From an uncultured Adlercreutzia sp. (lineage in GTDB: Bacteria; Actinomycetota; Coriobacteriia; Coriobacteriales; Eggerthellaceae): a DNA stretch of 35,834 nt. Shown here piece after piece: positions 16,655 through 24,996 of this stretch. Under the pieces are notes generated by a model. That model was not told the origin of the DNA and did not search any database. It was given only the letters and a program-made list of their open reading frames with translations. Position 1 is the first letter of the stretch. Every line of letters starts with the position of its first letter. The translations under genes were made by a program, and so were the position numbers. Where the stretch lies: positions 1-35,834 of the forward strand of contig CABSMC010000021.1 in the NCBI GenBank assembly GCA_902478715.1, read 5' to 3'.

Positions 16655-17092
16655 TTAGGCCCAGGTGTCCAGCGTCGGGCGCAGATCCAAGTTGTACCAG
16701 GTGGCAAACGCCACGATGGCCACAGCGATCACCGCGCCCACAACGGCCCAGACGCGCTGCCGCCGCAGATAGGTCTCGCGGCTCACCCCCATGTTCTCGG
16801 CCCGGTGCGCCGCGAAGGGCTGGGCCACAATGGCGAACACCACGGTGGCGGCCACCAAGCCCGCGGCCATGAGCACGGCCAGCACCACGTTCATCACCGT
16901 CGGCTCCACCGTGGCCGCGTAAATCACGTTGTCCGCGAACAGCCACGCGACGAAGAAGAGGAACGCCGCCCACATCCCATGGGCCGGCCCCCACACAGGC
17001 GCCAAAAACAGCGCCCCCAGGTTCACCCGGGGCAGCCCCGCGAGAAACTTCTCCTCTTCGGCAATCTGCTCATCGGTCAATGGCTCGCCCAT
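16655..17092 (-). CDS. small membrane protein upstream of the hydrogenase protease
   Basis: I place the start at ATG 17092 (MGEPLTDEQIAEEEK) because the residues encoded further upstream in the open frame come from repeat DNA. AGAGGA lies about 13 bases before it. The 145-residue product has an acidic N-terminus and then three or four hydrophobic segments: ALFLAPVWGPAHGMWAAFLF, VMNVVLAVLMAAGLVAATVV and a C-terminal VWAVVGAVIAVAIVAFATWY. The first part recalls DUF2628-type membrane proteins, though this is weak. Tight coupling to the protease gene suggests a link to hydrogenase biogenesis, by context only. Confidence 0.75.
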   Translation of the reverse strand: MGEPLTDEQIAEEEKFLAGLPRVNLGALFLAPVWGPAHGMWAAFLFFVAWLFADNVIYAATVEPTVMNVVLAVLMAAGLVAATVVFAIVAQPFAAHRAENMGVSRETYLRRQRVWAVVGAVIAVAIVAFATWYNLDLRPTLDTWA

Positions 17093-17425
17093 GTCGCCCG
17101 TCTTTCCTCTCGTTGATCGGCGGCACGTCGGGTGGCCCCTCCGTGCGCTCGCCGTTATTTCCAATCCCGCCCTATCATTGGCAGGACGTCCAATCCAGGT
17201 CCCAGTTTCATTCAACAAGACCATCTCGATTCTCGTTTTCCAATTTTCGGGGAAAAATGCCACTTCAACCCCGAAATGGTCGATTTTTCGGCAACATACC
17301 AGAGTTTTTTCGACCATTTCGCCCTTCAACTGGCATTTGGCTTGCCATTTCGGGGTCAAAGTGGCATTCACTGCCAAAAAGGGAAGCATGAGGAATGGGG
17401 GTCGGCTTCGGTCGCGCAGCGCGCG
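17093..17425. repeat. intergenic region with three-unit palindromic element, copy C
   Basis: Three related units lie at 17253-17279 (plus orientation, AATGCCACTTCAACCCCG), 17314-17338 and 17345-17368 (both reversed, CCATTTCG...GGCATT). The order (+,-,-) is that of copies A (26554-26679) and B (29095-29222). The central word is CGAAATGG in place of CGCTTTGG, so this copy is diverged. The rest of the 333-base gap holds no gene that I can support. Confidence 0.6.
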
Positions 17426-19618
17426 CTAGCTGATGAGCCTCGAGCTCTCCACCTTTTCCACGTACCATTCCATGAACTTCTCCAGGGGCTTGCGGAGCAC
17501 CAGGCCCAAGAGCGCCGCCGGGAAGAGGAACAGGGCGAGTGCGCCCATCTGAGCCCAGAAGTCGCCGCCGTAGGTGCCCATCATGGCGCTTCGCATGGCG
17601 TTCACCACGTGGGTGGCGGGAAGCCAGGGAGAGAGGGCCTGCACGAAATCGGGCATGATCTGCAGCGGGAACGAGCCGCCGCAGCCGGTCACCTGCACGA
17701 TGAGCAGAAGCACCGCGATGGCCTTGCCGAGGTTGGCGAAGGACACCACCAGCGCGTAGATGATGAAGGTAAACACAAGGCCCGCGCCCCAGAAGCACAC
17801 CATGAACAGCCACGGCGAGGTCACCTGCACATCGAGGAAGAACAGATTGCCCAGCGCCATGACCGTCGATTGGGCCAGCGACACCACGGCCATGACGGCG
17901 AAGCGGCCGAAGAACAGCTGCCGTGGCTTCGGGTTCACAAGCCCCGCCTCCTTCTGGATGCGGAGGTCCGCCTTCGGCTTGAACACCACGAGAATGAGAA
18001 GCGACCCGATGAAGAGGGCCAGCGTCGTGTAGAGCGGCGCCATGGCGCTGCCGAAGTTCTCCACCGGGAACACCGCGATGCGCTCGACGCCCACCGGGCT
18101 CGCCAGCGCCTTCGAAAGGGCCGACACATCGGAGCCGAGCACGGCGCGCAGGGCGTCGCGGTCGCCCGAGGCGATGGCGGCATCGATGTCGGAGGCCATC
18201 TCGCGCAGGCCCGCGGAGACACCCTTGAGTTTCTCGGTGGCCTCGGCGATTTTGTCCGCGGTGCCGGCCATGACATCGGCCGCCGAGGTGGCCGAGGCGG
18301 ACAGCTCGCCGCCGACGCCCTTCAGGTCGTCGGAAACGCCGGAGAGCGCATCGGCCATGGAGGCGGCCTGCTCTGCCAGCGAGGCGAGCCCCGGCGCCAC
18401 ATTCGCCTCGTAATCGTCCTTGATGGAATTGATGGAAGCGGCGGCCTCGGCCGCCTTGGCCTTCGCGGCATCGCGCTCGGCGGAAAGATCGGTGTCTCCC
18501 GCCTCCAGCTTATCGGCGGCCGTCCGCAGGCTCGCTGCCATGGAATCCGCCTGGGACGCCACCGCTCTCGCACGGCCGGCCAGGGCGGTCACTTGGGGCC
18601 GGAGGCTCTCGGGCAGCGACGGGGCGGCGCCTTCCAAGCTGTCAGCCACCTGGCGGTACACCGTCGCATGGGACGCAAGCGCATCGGCCTGGGCACGCAG
18701 ATCCTTGGCAATGCCCTGGCCGTCGCTGGAGGCCGCATCGAACAGGGCGTCGACGGAATCGGATACCGCCCCGAAGGCGGCGGCGCTGTCGGCCAGCGAG
18801 CTCTTGAGCGTGTCCGCCGAGCTCTTCAGAGCGTCCACCGTGGCCGGCACCGCGTCGGCCCGCCCCGTCGCGGCGGACAGCGTCTCGTCCAGGGCCGTGG
18901 AGGCCTGGGTGGCCAGGTCGGCCGAATGGCGCGAGAGATCCTCGCAGGAGCGAGCGAGCGAGCCGTAGAGCGAAAGCACCCCGGACGCGTCGTCGAAGGC
19001 ATCGGCCATCTCGCGCACATGATCGGCCACCACTGCGATGCGGCCGTCCCAGTCGTCCTCGTCGGCGAAGCTGGAAAGCGATTCGGCCAGCGAGAGCGAC
19101 ACCTCGGAGAGCGTCTGGGCGAACACGGCATTCACCTGGTAGGACACCGTGTCGGCTCCCTGATCGGTGATCTTCGGCGCGATGGCGCTCTTCTTCTCGT
19201 TGGCGTAGTAGACGATATCGGCATGGCCGGCGTCGCCCGTGTAGAAGGTGAGCATGTCGCGGCTGAAGCTCTTCGGGATCACCACGGCGGCGTAGTAGCG
19301 CCCCGACTTCGCGCCGTCGATGGCGTCCTCCTCGTCGGTGATGTGCCAATCGATCTGGTCGTTGGCCCGCAGGGCGGAAACCACCTGGTCGCCGATGTTG
19401 ATGCGCAGCGGGATGAGGTCGCTCTGGTAGCCCTCGTCGGTGTTGGCCACGGCCACCGTGAGGTTGCCCGTGTTGTCGAAGACGTTCCAGCAGGCGATGA
19501 TGTTGTACCAGGCGAACAGCGAGGGCACGAGAACGAGGCCCAGCGTGATGATGATGGACATGACGTTGGCCTTCAAGCGGCCCAAATCGAAGCGGAACAG
19601 GCGCCAGACGTTATTCAT
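17426..19618 (-). CDS. YhgE/Pip-family membrane protein 2
   Basis: The start is ATG 19618, preceded by GGGGAGGAGG; it overlaps the upstream gene's end by 8 bases. The 730-residue protein shows the YhgE N-terminus: one membrane helix, PSLFAWYNI, then DNTGNLTVAVANTDEG. A long Ala/Ser/Asp-rich, coiled-coil-like region follows (about 190-500), ending in FPVENFGSAMAPLYT and five or six C-terminal membrane helices of ABC-2 permease type. Relatives include phage-infection protein Pip and the EsaA component of type VII secretion. A transport or secretion-accessory role is possible, but no ATPase or WXG100 gene is nearby. With the 883-residue neighbour it probably forms a heteromer. Confidence 0.9.
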   Translation of the reverse strand: MNNVWRLFRFDLGRLKANVMSIIITLGLVLVPSLFAWYNIIACWNVFDNTGNLTVAVANTDEGYQSDLIPLRINIGDQVVSALRANDQIDWHITDEEDAIDGAKSGRYYAAVVIPKSFSRDMLTFYTGDAGHADIVYYANEKKSAIAPKITDQGADTVSYQVNAVFAQTLSEVSLSLAESLSSFADEDDWDGRIAVVADHVREMADAFDDASGVLSLYGSLARSCEDLSRHSADLATQASTALDETLSAATGRADAVPATVDALKSSADTLKSSLADSAAAFGAVSDSVDALFDAASSDGQGIAKDLRAQADALASHATVYRQVADSLEGAAPSLPESLRPQVTALAGRARAVASQADSMAASLRTAADKLEAGDTDLSAERDAAKAKAAEAAASINSIKDDYEANVAPGLASLAEQAASMADALSGVSDDLKGVGGELSASATSAADVMAGTADKIAEATEKLKGVSAGLREMASDIDAAIASGDRDALRAVLGSDVSALSKALASPVGVERIAVFPVENFGSAMAPLYTTLALFIGSLLILVVFKPKADLRIQKEAGLVNPKPRQLFFGRFAVMAVVSLAQSTVMALGNLFFLDVQVTSPWLFMVCFWGAGLVFTFIIYALVVSFANLGKAIAVLLLIVQVTGCGGSFPLQIMPDFVQALSPWLPATHVVNAMRSAMMGTYGGDFWAQMGALALFLFPAALLGLVLRKPLEKFMEWYVEKVESSRLIS

Positions 19619-22262
19619 GACGAGCCTCCTCCCCTTCCGCACCATCGCGCGCGCCATCGCGGTCACTCGCGTGCTCCCGACCGCCGAAGCCCGCGTCGCG
19701 CGCATCCATGCAGGCGGCCCGCTCCACGTCCGCCGTGGCGCCGTACAGGTCGATCAGGCTCGCGTCGGAGAGGCTCTCCAGCTTCAGCTGCCGCTCGAAG
19801 CTGAAACGCAGGCTCTCGATGACCACGAGCGCCACGAAAATGACGATGATCCAAATGAGCCAACCCGTGAGCAGCCACACCTTCTCAGTCGGCGTCAGGG
19901 CGAAGATGACCGCAAGAACCACCGGCACCGCCACGCCCAAAATGAGCGCGCCCTTCATGAGTCGCGGATACCAGCGGTTGAACGTCGCGTAGCGCTGCTG
20001 CAAGGCCGTGGCGTAGGTGTCCTTGTCGGAGAGCGCACGCATGATCTGGGAGATGCGGTAGGGGCGCACGGGGATATCGACGTCCTCGCCGTTGAACAGG
20101 CCGCCGTCGCGCACCTGGCGGGCCACCATGCGGTTCACGTTCGCCATGAGCGGGCGGATGAGGAGCCCGAGCGCCATGAACAGCACGAGGAACAGCGCGA
20201 GCACGAGCAGGTCGGAGACGTACTGGCCGCCGTAGAAGCCGCAGATGGCCTCGCGCATGGCCCCGATGCCGTAGGTGAAGGGGAACAGCGGGTAGATGGA
20301 CTGGAAGAACGGCGAGGTCATCTCGATCGGATAGAGGCCCGTGGCGCCGGGGATCTGGGCGAACACGAGAATGACGCAGATGCCCTTGCCGATATGCTGC
20401 AAGGTGACGGAGAAGGCGTAGATGATGGAGAGGTAGGACAGCGACGCCAGCGCCGCGGCGAAGATAAGCGCGGGCGCCGAGACGGTTTGCACGCCGAGGG
20501 CGAGCACCCCGATGCAGCAGATGACCGCCTGCATCACGGCAATGGCCGCAAGGAGCAGGAACCGGCCCCAATAGCGCTGGGCCAGCGTCAGGCCGGGGAT
20601 GCCCTCCCCGTCCGCCTCCTGGCGCATGATGACGAGCAGCATGAAGGCCCCGATCCAGAAGGTGAGGTTCATGAACAAGGGCGCCATGGCGCTGCCGTAG
20701 GCGTTGAGCGGATAGAGCTGCTCGGTGACCACCTCGGTGGGCGACGCCATGAACGACGCGATCTTGCCGGCGTCGAGACCGCCGTCGTCCATGAGCCGCG
20801 AGAGCGCGTCGGAGGTGCCGAAGGCGAGCACGTCGTTGTAGACCATGCCCAGCTCGCTTTCCAGGCCGGCGAAGAGCCGGTCGGTCTCGGCCACGGTGGA
20901 GGCGGCCGTGTCCATGGTGGCGTCCAGCTGGTCGATGACGAGCCCGGTCTGGGCCACGAGGAGCCGCTGGGTCTCAAGGGCGCCGGAAAGGGCCGCCGAG
21001 GTTTCGGCCAGCGCGTCCAGCGCGTCGTTCACAGCGGGCAGCGTGGTGCCGAACAAGGTCGTGGAATAGGCCGACGCGCCGCTGGTCGCCTGGCGCACCG
21101 CGCCATCGAGGGCCGACGCCGCGTCGGAGAGCGCGGCCGCCGAGATCTGCGCGCGGTCGTTGGCGGCCGTCAGCGCGTCCAGGGCCGTCGAGGCCGCCCG
21201 GGTTCGCTCGTCCAGGGAGTCGGCCAGAGCCTCCAGGGCGGCGCGCTCGCTGCTGCCGGCGGGAAGGGAGCCCGCCGCCGCGCGCACAGAGGACGCCAGC
21301 TGGCCGCTCTCCTGCACGGCGGCGCTTCCCTGGGCCAGCGCCGCCTGGATGCCTCCCTGGGCCTCGCCGAAGGCGGCGGTGAGGCGCGCGGCGGCCGAGG
21401 TGGCGTCGTTCGACGCCTGGGTGATGTCGTCGAGGCCGGCGGTGACGGCCGGCAGCGCGAAGGCGGAGAAGTCGCTCAAGGTCTTCTGCATGGCCGTCGC
21501 GGTCTCCCCCATCTGGCCGAGGGACTCATCGGCCGCATCGATGCCGGCGCTCGCTTCGGAGAGCGTCTCTTTCGCCGAGGCCGCCTTGTCCTTGGCCGCC
21601 TTCGACGCATCCCCCAAATCGGCGAGCACGCGGCGCACCTCGCCGGTGGCGGCGACGGCCTCCGATATCTTCTCCGCCGCCCTCGACTGCATCTCCTTGG
21701 TGCTCTCGCGCCCCTCGTTCACCTTCTCGTCGATGGTCTTGACGACCACATCGCTCACCGTGGCGACGAAGGTGGAGTTGATCGTCTCGTCCAGCGTCGT
21801 GGCGCCCGTGTCGGTAATCTTGGGCGCCACCGGCCCCGATTTCTCGTTCACGTAGTACTCGATCTTGGGCTGCGTGAAGCTTCCGGTGGTGATGGTGAGC
21901 AGATCGGAGGTGAAATGCTCGGGGATGACGTAGGCCGCGTAGGCCCGCCCGCTCTTCAGCTCGTTCATGGCCGCGTCGTAGTCGGTGAACTCCCAGTGCA
22001 GCTGATCGTTCTCATGCAGCTGGTCCACGATGCGCTCCCCCACGTTCAGCTCGCCGGTGAGCTCGGAGGAGCCGCCCGCGTCCTGGTTCACCACGCAGAC
22101 CGTGAGGTTGCCGGTGTTGTCATAGGGGTTCCAGAACCCGATGACGTTGTACCAGGTGTACAGCGAGGGAATCACCATGAGGGCGAACACGACCACGAGC
22201 GCCTGCGGCGTTTTCAAAAGACGCAGAAGATCGCGCTTGAGTATCTTCAGAACATTCCGCAC
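19611..22262 (-). CDS. YhgE/Pip-family membrane protein 1
   Basis: The start is GTG 22262 with AAGGA about 9 bases upstream. The 883-residue protein has an N-terminal helix with PSLYTWYNVIGFWNPYDNTG and YhgE-type segments (DYDAAMNELKSGRAYAAYVIP). A long Ala/Ser-rich helical ectodomain follows (about 190-490), then YPLNAYGSAMAPLFMNLTFW and multiple membrane helices. The last 150 residues add two more helices (GALILGVAVPVVLAVIFAL and LIWIIVIFVALVVIES) and a basic, charged tail absent from its partner. The gene overlaps the next one by 8 bases, so translation is probably coupled. The upstream region has a palindromic operator candidate at 22355-22371; regulators of the TetR type often control such genes, but none is visible here. 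Confidence 0.9.
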   Translation of the reverse strand: MRNVLKILKRDLLRLLKTPQALVVVFALMVIPSLYTWYNVIGFWNPYDNTGNLTVCVVNQDAGGSSELTGELNVGERIVDQLHENDQLHWEFTDYDAAMNELKSGRAYAAYVIPEHFTSDLLTITTGSFTQPKIEYYVNEKSGPVAPKITDTGATTLDETINSTFVATVSDVVVKTIDEKVNEGRESTKEMQSRAAEKISEAVAATGEVRRVLADLGDASKAAKDKAASAKETLSEASAGIDAADESLGQMGETATAMQKTLSDFSAFALPAVTAGLDDITQASNDATSAAARLTAAFGEAQGGIQAALAQGSAAVQESGQLASSVRAAAGSLPAGSSERAALEALADSLDERTRAASTALDALTAANDRAQISAAALSDAASALDGAVRQATSGASAYSTTLFGTTLPAVNDALDALAETSAALSGALETQRLLVAQTGLVIDQLDATMDTAASTVAETDRLFAGLESELGMVYNDVLAFGTSDALSRLMDDGGLDAGKIASFMASPTEVVTEQLYPLNAYGSAMAPLFMNLTFWIGAFMLLVIMRQEADGEGIPGLTLAQRYWGRFLLLAAIAVMQAVICCIGVLALGVQTVSAPALIFAAALASLSYLSIIYAFSVTLQHIGKGICVILVFAQIPGATGLYPIEMTSPFFQSIYPLFPFTYGIGAMREAICGFYGGQYVSDLLVLALFLVLFMALGLLIRPLMANVNRMVARQVRDGGLFNGEDVDIPVRPYRISQIMRALSDKDTYATALQQRYATFNRWYPRLMKGALILGVAVPVVLAVIFALTPTEKVWLLTGWLIWIIVIFVALVVIESLRFSFERQLKLESLSDASLIDLYGATADVERAACMDARDAGFGGREHASDRDGARDGAEGEEARHE

Positions 22263-22354
22263 GAAACGGATCCTTTCCGCCTGCAGTCGGTAAGCGAACA
22301 GAGTTGCCGATAATCATAGCGCAACCCGAATGAATTTGCTTGCCCTTGTTGACG

Positions 22355-22371
22355 GACTGATGCGATCAGTC
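22355..22371. promoter_or_regulatory. candidate operator upstream of the YhgE pair
   Basis: GACTGAT (22355-22361) and ATCAGTC (22365-22371) are perfect inverted repeats around a GCG. It lies about 93 bases before the GTG start of the first YhgE gene; on the minus strand TATGAT (about 22311-22316) is a -10 candidate. The size and symmetry suit a TetR-type dimer; the regulator is unknown. Confidence 0.4.
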
Positions 22372-22435
22372 AAGCAACTATCTTGGCTGCGTCTCCTCTT
22401 AACGTGCACTCGATTGCGTATAACTTGCAAAGGGA

Positions 22436-22539
22436 CACGGGGTGGTGCTCACCAAGCGAGTTCCGCAGCGACGAGAACAGGACTCAATGTCCTGCTCTCC
22501 AAAGCGAGGACTGTCTGAGCGACTGAGCATTACCCCGTG
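22436..22539. repeat. composite hairpin element
   Basis: The outer arms CACGGGGTGGTGCTCA (22436-22451) and TGAGCATTACCCCGTG (22524-22539) pair at 14 of 16 positions. The inner arms AGAACAGGAC (22474-22483) and GTCCTGCTCT (22489-22498) pair with one mismatch. The reverse strand carries CGCTCAGACAGTCCTCGCTTT-type sequence shared with 1551-1590 and with the mfd palindrome. Confidence 0.6.
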
Positions 22540-22563
22540 GCCTGCCAACGGAAGACGCGCAAC

Positions 22564-22596
22564 AAAAAAGGGCGGCCCCTTGCGAGACCGCCCTTT
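22564..22596 (-). terminator. rho-independent terminator of the hydrogenase operon
   Basis: On the minus strand AAAGGGCGG (22596-22588) pairs with CCGCCCTTT (22575-22567), with a 12-base loop, and the stem runs into six T. It lies 22 bases after the cytochrome b stop. Confidence 0.85.
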
Positions 22597-22617
22597 CGAC
22601 TTCGGCGCGCGCGACCC

Positions 22618-23304
22618 TTAGTGAAGGTCGGCGTCCTCCCCGACGATGTTGTGCAGGTCGGGGTCGTACACCAGGCCGCCATGCTCCTTGCGGATGAACA
22701 TGAGCTTGGTGGGGGCAAAGCCCTCGACATTGGCCAGGTAGATATGGATGAACATGAAGATGATGAACACGTACATGCCGAAGTAGTGGATGATGCGCAT
22801 GGACATGAGACCGCCCACGAGGTTCGTCGTCGCGGCGAACACGGGCACGTTCATGGTCACGCCCCACAGGCAGAGTCCCGTCCAGAACATCAGCACGATA
22901 AGGATCGGGATCAAGAGGTAGCTGATCTTCTGCGGCACGCCAAGCTTGGCACCCAGGGGATGATCCTTCTTCAGGAACAGGTAGTACTTGATCCACTCCA
23001 GGGCCTGATGACGGTTGTCCTTCTGGGGCAGCCAGGTCTTGAAGTCGGTCACCTGCTGGCGCGTGCCACCGGTCGGCGCGGTCTTCACGAAGAAGGCCAT
23101 GATGACGCGGGCCACGCAGTTGATGAACAGCACGAAACCGAAGAACAGATGGCAGCCGCGGGCGATGCCCGTGAGGAACGGCAGCACCGGGAAGTGGATG
23201 ATGATGCCCGACAGGATGAGCATGACCATGGCGATCAGGTTGATCCAGTGGGTCACCACGAAGATAAGAGGATGGGCCTCTTTGTAGTGAGCGAGATGGG
23301 CCAT
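22618..23304 (-). CDS. hyaC: [NiFe] hydrogenase cytochrome b subunit
   Basis: The 228-residue integral membrane protein belongs to the HyaC/HupC dihaem cytochrome b family that passes electrons from the hydrogenase to menaquinone. It shows four main membrane helices: about 15-37, 47-70, 127-150 and 168-192. Histidines at the membrane faces are candidate haem ligands: His19 (THWINL), His52 (GCHLFFG), His173 (IIHYFG) and His187 (FIHIYL). YKEAHPLIFVVTHW at the N-terminus is typical. The gene begins 1 base after the large-subunit stop, so the two are translationally coupled. It is the last gene before a strong terminator. The symbol follows the E. coli family name. Confidence 0.9.
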   Translation of the reverse strand: MAHLAHYKEAHPLIFVVTHWINLIAMVMLILSGIIIHFPVLPFLTGIARGCHLFFGFVLFINCVARVIMAFFVKTAPTGGTRQQVTDFKTWLPQKDNRHQALEWIKYYLFLKKDHPLGAKLGVPQKISYLLIPILIVLMFWTGLCLWGVTMNVPVFAATTNLVGGLMSMRIIHYFGMYVFIIFMFIHIYLANVEGFAPTKLMFIRKEHGGLVYDPDLHNIVGEDADLH

Positions 23305-23305
23305 C

Positions 23306-24979
23306 TTACTTCACCCCCCAAGGGCTGGTGACGGTCTCGAAGTGCTTGCCGGTACCGCGCTCCGTGACATGCACGGCGCAAGCGGTGCAGGGGTCGAAGG
23401 AGTGAACCGTGCGCAGGGCGTTGATGGGCTTCTCGATGTCGGCCACCGGAACGCCGATGAGCGCCTGCTCGAGCGGGCCGTGCTCGCCGTCGCCGTTGAT
23501 GGGAGCCAGGTTCCACGTGGACGGGATGATGATCTGGTAGCCCTCGATCTTGCCGTCGACCACCTTCTCGGAGTGGTAGAGCGCGCCGCGGGGGGCCTCC
23601 CAGAAGCCCGTGCCCTCGCCGGTGAGGCGGGCAGGCTCGCGGAAGTACTCGGAGTCGCCGCCCTTGATGGCCTCGGCGAGCTCGTTGACCCATTCCACCA
23701 TGAGGTTGGCGATGTAGATGGTCTCGATCTGGCGGATGGCGGTGCGTCCCAGGGTGGACTGGAAGGCGGCCAGGTCGCCCGGCTTGGCGCCGAGGATGCC
23801 GAGAACGGCGTCGACCTGCTCCTTGATGAAGGGCACGCCGCGCACGTAGGCCGCGAAGATGCGGGCCATAGAGCCGGCCTCCATGGGCTTGCCGTCGTAG
23901 GCGGGGGCCTTCACCCAGCTGTAGCGGTCGTCGACGTTGTACTCGGTGAAGTCAGGATCGGTGACGAAGTACGGCGAGGTGTAGGTCTCGCTGCCCTTGT
24001 ACCAGGAGCGGCCCATGTACTCGGTGATGAGGTTCTCCTGCACGTCCGACGCCTGGAACTGCTCGTCCAGGACGGCCATGGGCAGGTAGCGGTTGAGCAT
24101 CTGCTCGGTGTAGTTGTCGCCGTAGGGCCAGTCAGGGCCTTCGAAGACGCCCCAGGCGATGTAGCGGCCGCAGCCCTTGCCGAAGGTGAGCACCTCGGGA
24201 TAGAGCTTGGCGAGCATCACGGTGTCGGCGAGAACGGTGTCGTTGACCCAGTCGCGGACCTCGGTGGCCATGGCGAGCAGATCGTCGAGCTTGCTCTCGG
24301 TGGGCACCCACATGTTGCCACCGGGAATGGAGGTCATGACGTGGGGCATCTTGCCGCCGAGCAGCGCCGCCATCTCGGAGGAGCGGGCCTGCATCTTCAG
24401 GGCCTCCAGGTAATGGGAGGTGAGGATCAGGTTCGCCTCCGGGTTGTCGACGTAGGCCTCGCCGCCGTCGGCGTCGAACCAGTTGCCCGAGAAGATGGAC
24501 AGCTGGCCGTTGTCAGCAAAGGCCGCCAGCTTCTCGTAGAGCTGGTTCAGGTCGGAGTGCAGCGCCAGGCCGTTCTCCAGGGCCACGGCGTAGGCGTCGT
24601 CGACATTGGCCTGAAGCGCATTCAGCGGGTTCACGTAGTCGAGAGCCGCCAGGTTGTACAGCCACAGGATATGGCTGTGCAGGAACTGAGCGCCCTCCAG
24701 CAGGTTGCGCACGATGCGGGCGTTGTTCGAAATGGTGATGCCGTAGGCCTTGTCACCGGCGATCGAGGAGGCATGCGCGTGCGAAACGGGGCACACGCCG
24801 CAGATGCGCTCGACGATTTGGGCCGCATCCTCGGGGGTGCGGTTCTGCACGACGAGCTCCATGCCGCGGAAGCAGCCGCCGGACACCCAGGCGTCGGCGA
24901 CCACGCCGTTCTCGACCTCCATCTCGACGCGGAGATGGCCCTCGATACGGGTAATGGGATCAATAACAGAACGTGTCAA
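23306..24979 (-). CDS. hyaB: [NiFe] hydrogenase large subunit
   Basis: This subunit carries the Ni-Fe site that oxidises H2. In 557 residues it has the N-terminal ligand motif RICGVCPVSHAHAS (Cys60, Cys63) and the C-terminal motif DPCTACAVH (Cys531, Cys534, His537). The 20 residues after His537 are the extension expected to be removed by the maturation protease. RIEGHL near the start and the overall length fit group 1 membrane-bound uptake enzymes, folded in the cytoplasm and exported with the small subunit through Tat. It lies 17 bases after the small-subunit stop. The hyp genes for metal-centre assembly are not in the window. Confidence 0.96.
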   Translation of the reverse strand: MTRSVIDPITRIEGHLRVEMEVENGVVADAWVSGGCFRGMELVVQNRTPEDAAQIVERICGVCPVSHAHASSIAGDKAYGITISNNARIVRNLLEGAQFLHSHILWLYNLAALDYVNPLNALQANVDDAYAVALENGLALHSDLNQLYEKLAAFADNGQLSIFSGNWFDADGGEAYVDNPEANLILTSHYLEALKMQARSSEMAALLGGKMPHVMTSIPGGNMWVPTESKLDDLLAMATEVRDWVNDTVLADTVMLAKLYPEVLTFGKGCGRYIAWGVFEGPDWPYGDNYTEQMLNRYLPMAVLDEQFQASDVQENLITEYMGRSWYKGSETYTSPYFVTDPDFTEYNVDDRYSWVKAPAYDGKPMEAGSMARIFAAYVRGVPFIKEQVDAVLGILGAKPGDLAAFQSTLGRTAIRQIETIYIANLMVEWVNELAEAIKGGDSEYFREPARLTGEGTGFWEAPRGALYHSEKVVDGKIEGYQIIIPSTWNLAPINGDGEHGPLEQALIGVPVADIEKPINALRTVHSFDPCTACAVHVTERGTGKHFETVTSPWGVK

Positions 24980-24996
24980 GTCAGCTCACCTCCTTC

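Noticed and set aside
17132..22313. Two long plus-strand open frames opposite the YhgE genes
   Set aside because: Both mirror the real minus-strand genes, with no ribosome sites or recognisable domains.
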